DNA of 32,984 nt from Burkholderiaceae bacterium (GTDB lineage Bacteria; Pseudomonadota; Gammaproteobacteria; Burkholderiales; Burkholderiaceae_C): contig JAITWT010000088.1 in NCBI GenBank assembly GCA_031285125.1, positions 1 through 32,984 of the forward strand, read 5' to 3'. This document shows positions 32,614 through 32,984 of the stretch, one piece after another. Each line of letters starts with the position of its first letter. Position 1 is the stretch's first letter. The translations under genes were made by a program, and so were the position numbers. The notes beneath the pieces are model-generated. The model did not search any database. It saw nothing but the letters and a program-made list of their open reading frames with translations, and was not told where the DNA came from.

Positions 32614-32910
32614 TCACACCACCTTTTTGATTCCAGCGGGAAGCATGTTGGCGCGTTCAGCTTTGGCATACGCCGCTACCAGCAACACCACTTCCTGCTC
32701 CGTCAGGTTGAAGTAGATCACCCGTGCACCGCTTGACTTGCCAGACCCTGCACGGCTCCAGCGAACCTCGCGTGCGCCATCCGTACCTGGGATCACATCC
32801 CCGGCCAGCGGGTTCGCAGCAATCGAGTCGATGACGGTCAGTCGCTCGTCCTCTGACCACAGTTTCTCAGCCTGCTTCTGGAACGTCGGGGTCTGGCTCA
32901 CGGTGCGCAT
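32614..32910 (-). CDS. RelE/HigB-like toxin
   Basis: MRTVSQTPTFQKQAEKLWSEDERLTVIDSIAANPLAGDVIPGTDGAREVRWSRAGSGKSSGARVIYFNLTEQEVVLLVAAYAKAERANM; typical RelE/HigB-2 fold signature, paired with the XRE antitoxin. Confidence 0.88.
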   Translation of the reverse strand: MRTVSQTPTFQKQAEKLWSEDERLTVIDSIAANPLAGDVIPGTDGAREVRWSRAGSGKSSGARVIYFNLTEQEVVLLVAAYAKAERANMLPAGIKKVV

Positions 32911-32917
32911 GTGCTGA

Positions 32918-32936
32918 ATTATACGGGTTTCCCGTA
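32918..32936 (-). promoter_or_regulatory. TA operon promoter and probable operator
   Basis: On the minus strand, a perfect TATAAT (32923-32918) overlaps the palindrome TACGGG-TTT-CCCGTA (32922-32936), just upstream of the toxin ATG at 32910. Confidence 0.65.
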
Positions 32937-32984
32937 GTTAGTCAGGAGCGCTCACCCTGGGTCTTTGCTCAAGGAGGGATCGCG

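Overview
GC-rich bacterial chromosomal segment, probably betaproteobacterial by gene content (inference). It is mostly metabolic and respiratory genes. Left to right: (1) a formaldehyde-detoxification cluster frmR-adhC/frmA-gfa behind a recognisable FrmR-type operator; (2) an MFS transporter and a cytochrome b561; (3) an adenine/adenosine deaminase next to a complete BMP-type nucleoside/purine ABC transporter (lipoprotein, two permeases, duplicated ATPase); (4) a MOFRL-type glycerate kinase; (5) an FNR-type regulator convergent with a full cbb3 oxidase locus (ccoI-ccoS-ccoN-ccoO-ccoQ-ccoP-ccoG plus a short FixH-like ORF), including a 45-aa ccoS absent from the ORF track; (6) a malonyl-CoA synthetase-like ligase, lgt, a small cytochrome c, msrB, a YciB/IspZ-like protein, a BolA-like protein, a parvulin PPIase and purL; (7) a HigB/RelE-HigA-like toxin-antitoxin pair at the right edge. 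Non-coding signals include three FNR-box-like sites, one a perfect consensus at the left edge with no assigned target. There is also a 270-bp MITE-like element with 30-bp terminal inverted repeats, an 11-bp perfect hairpin at the ccoP/ccoG junction, and a possibly leaderless TA promoter with an embedded palindrome. I found no CRISPR array, rRNA, tRNA, transposase or clearly new multi-gene system. The most interesting items are regulatory and repeat structures.
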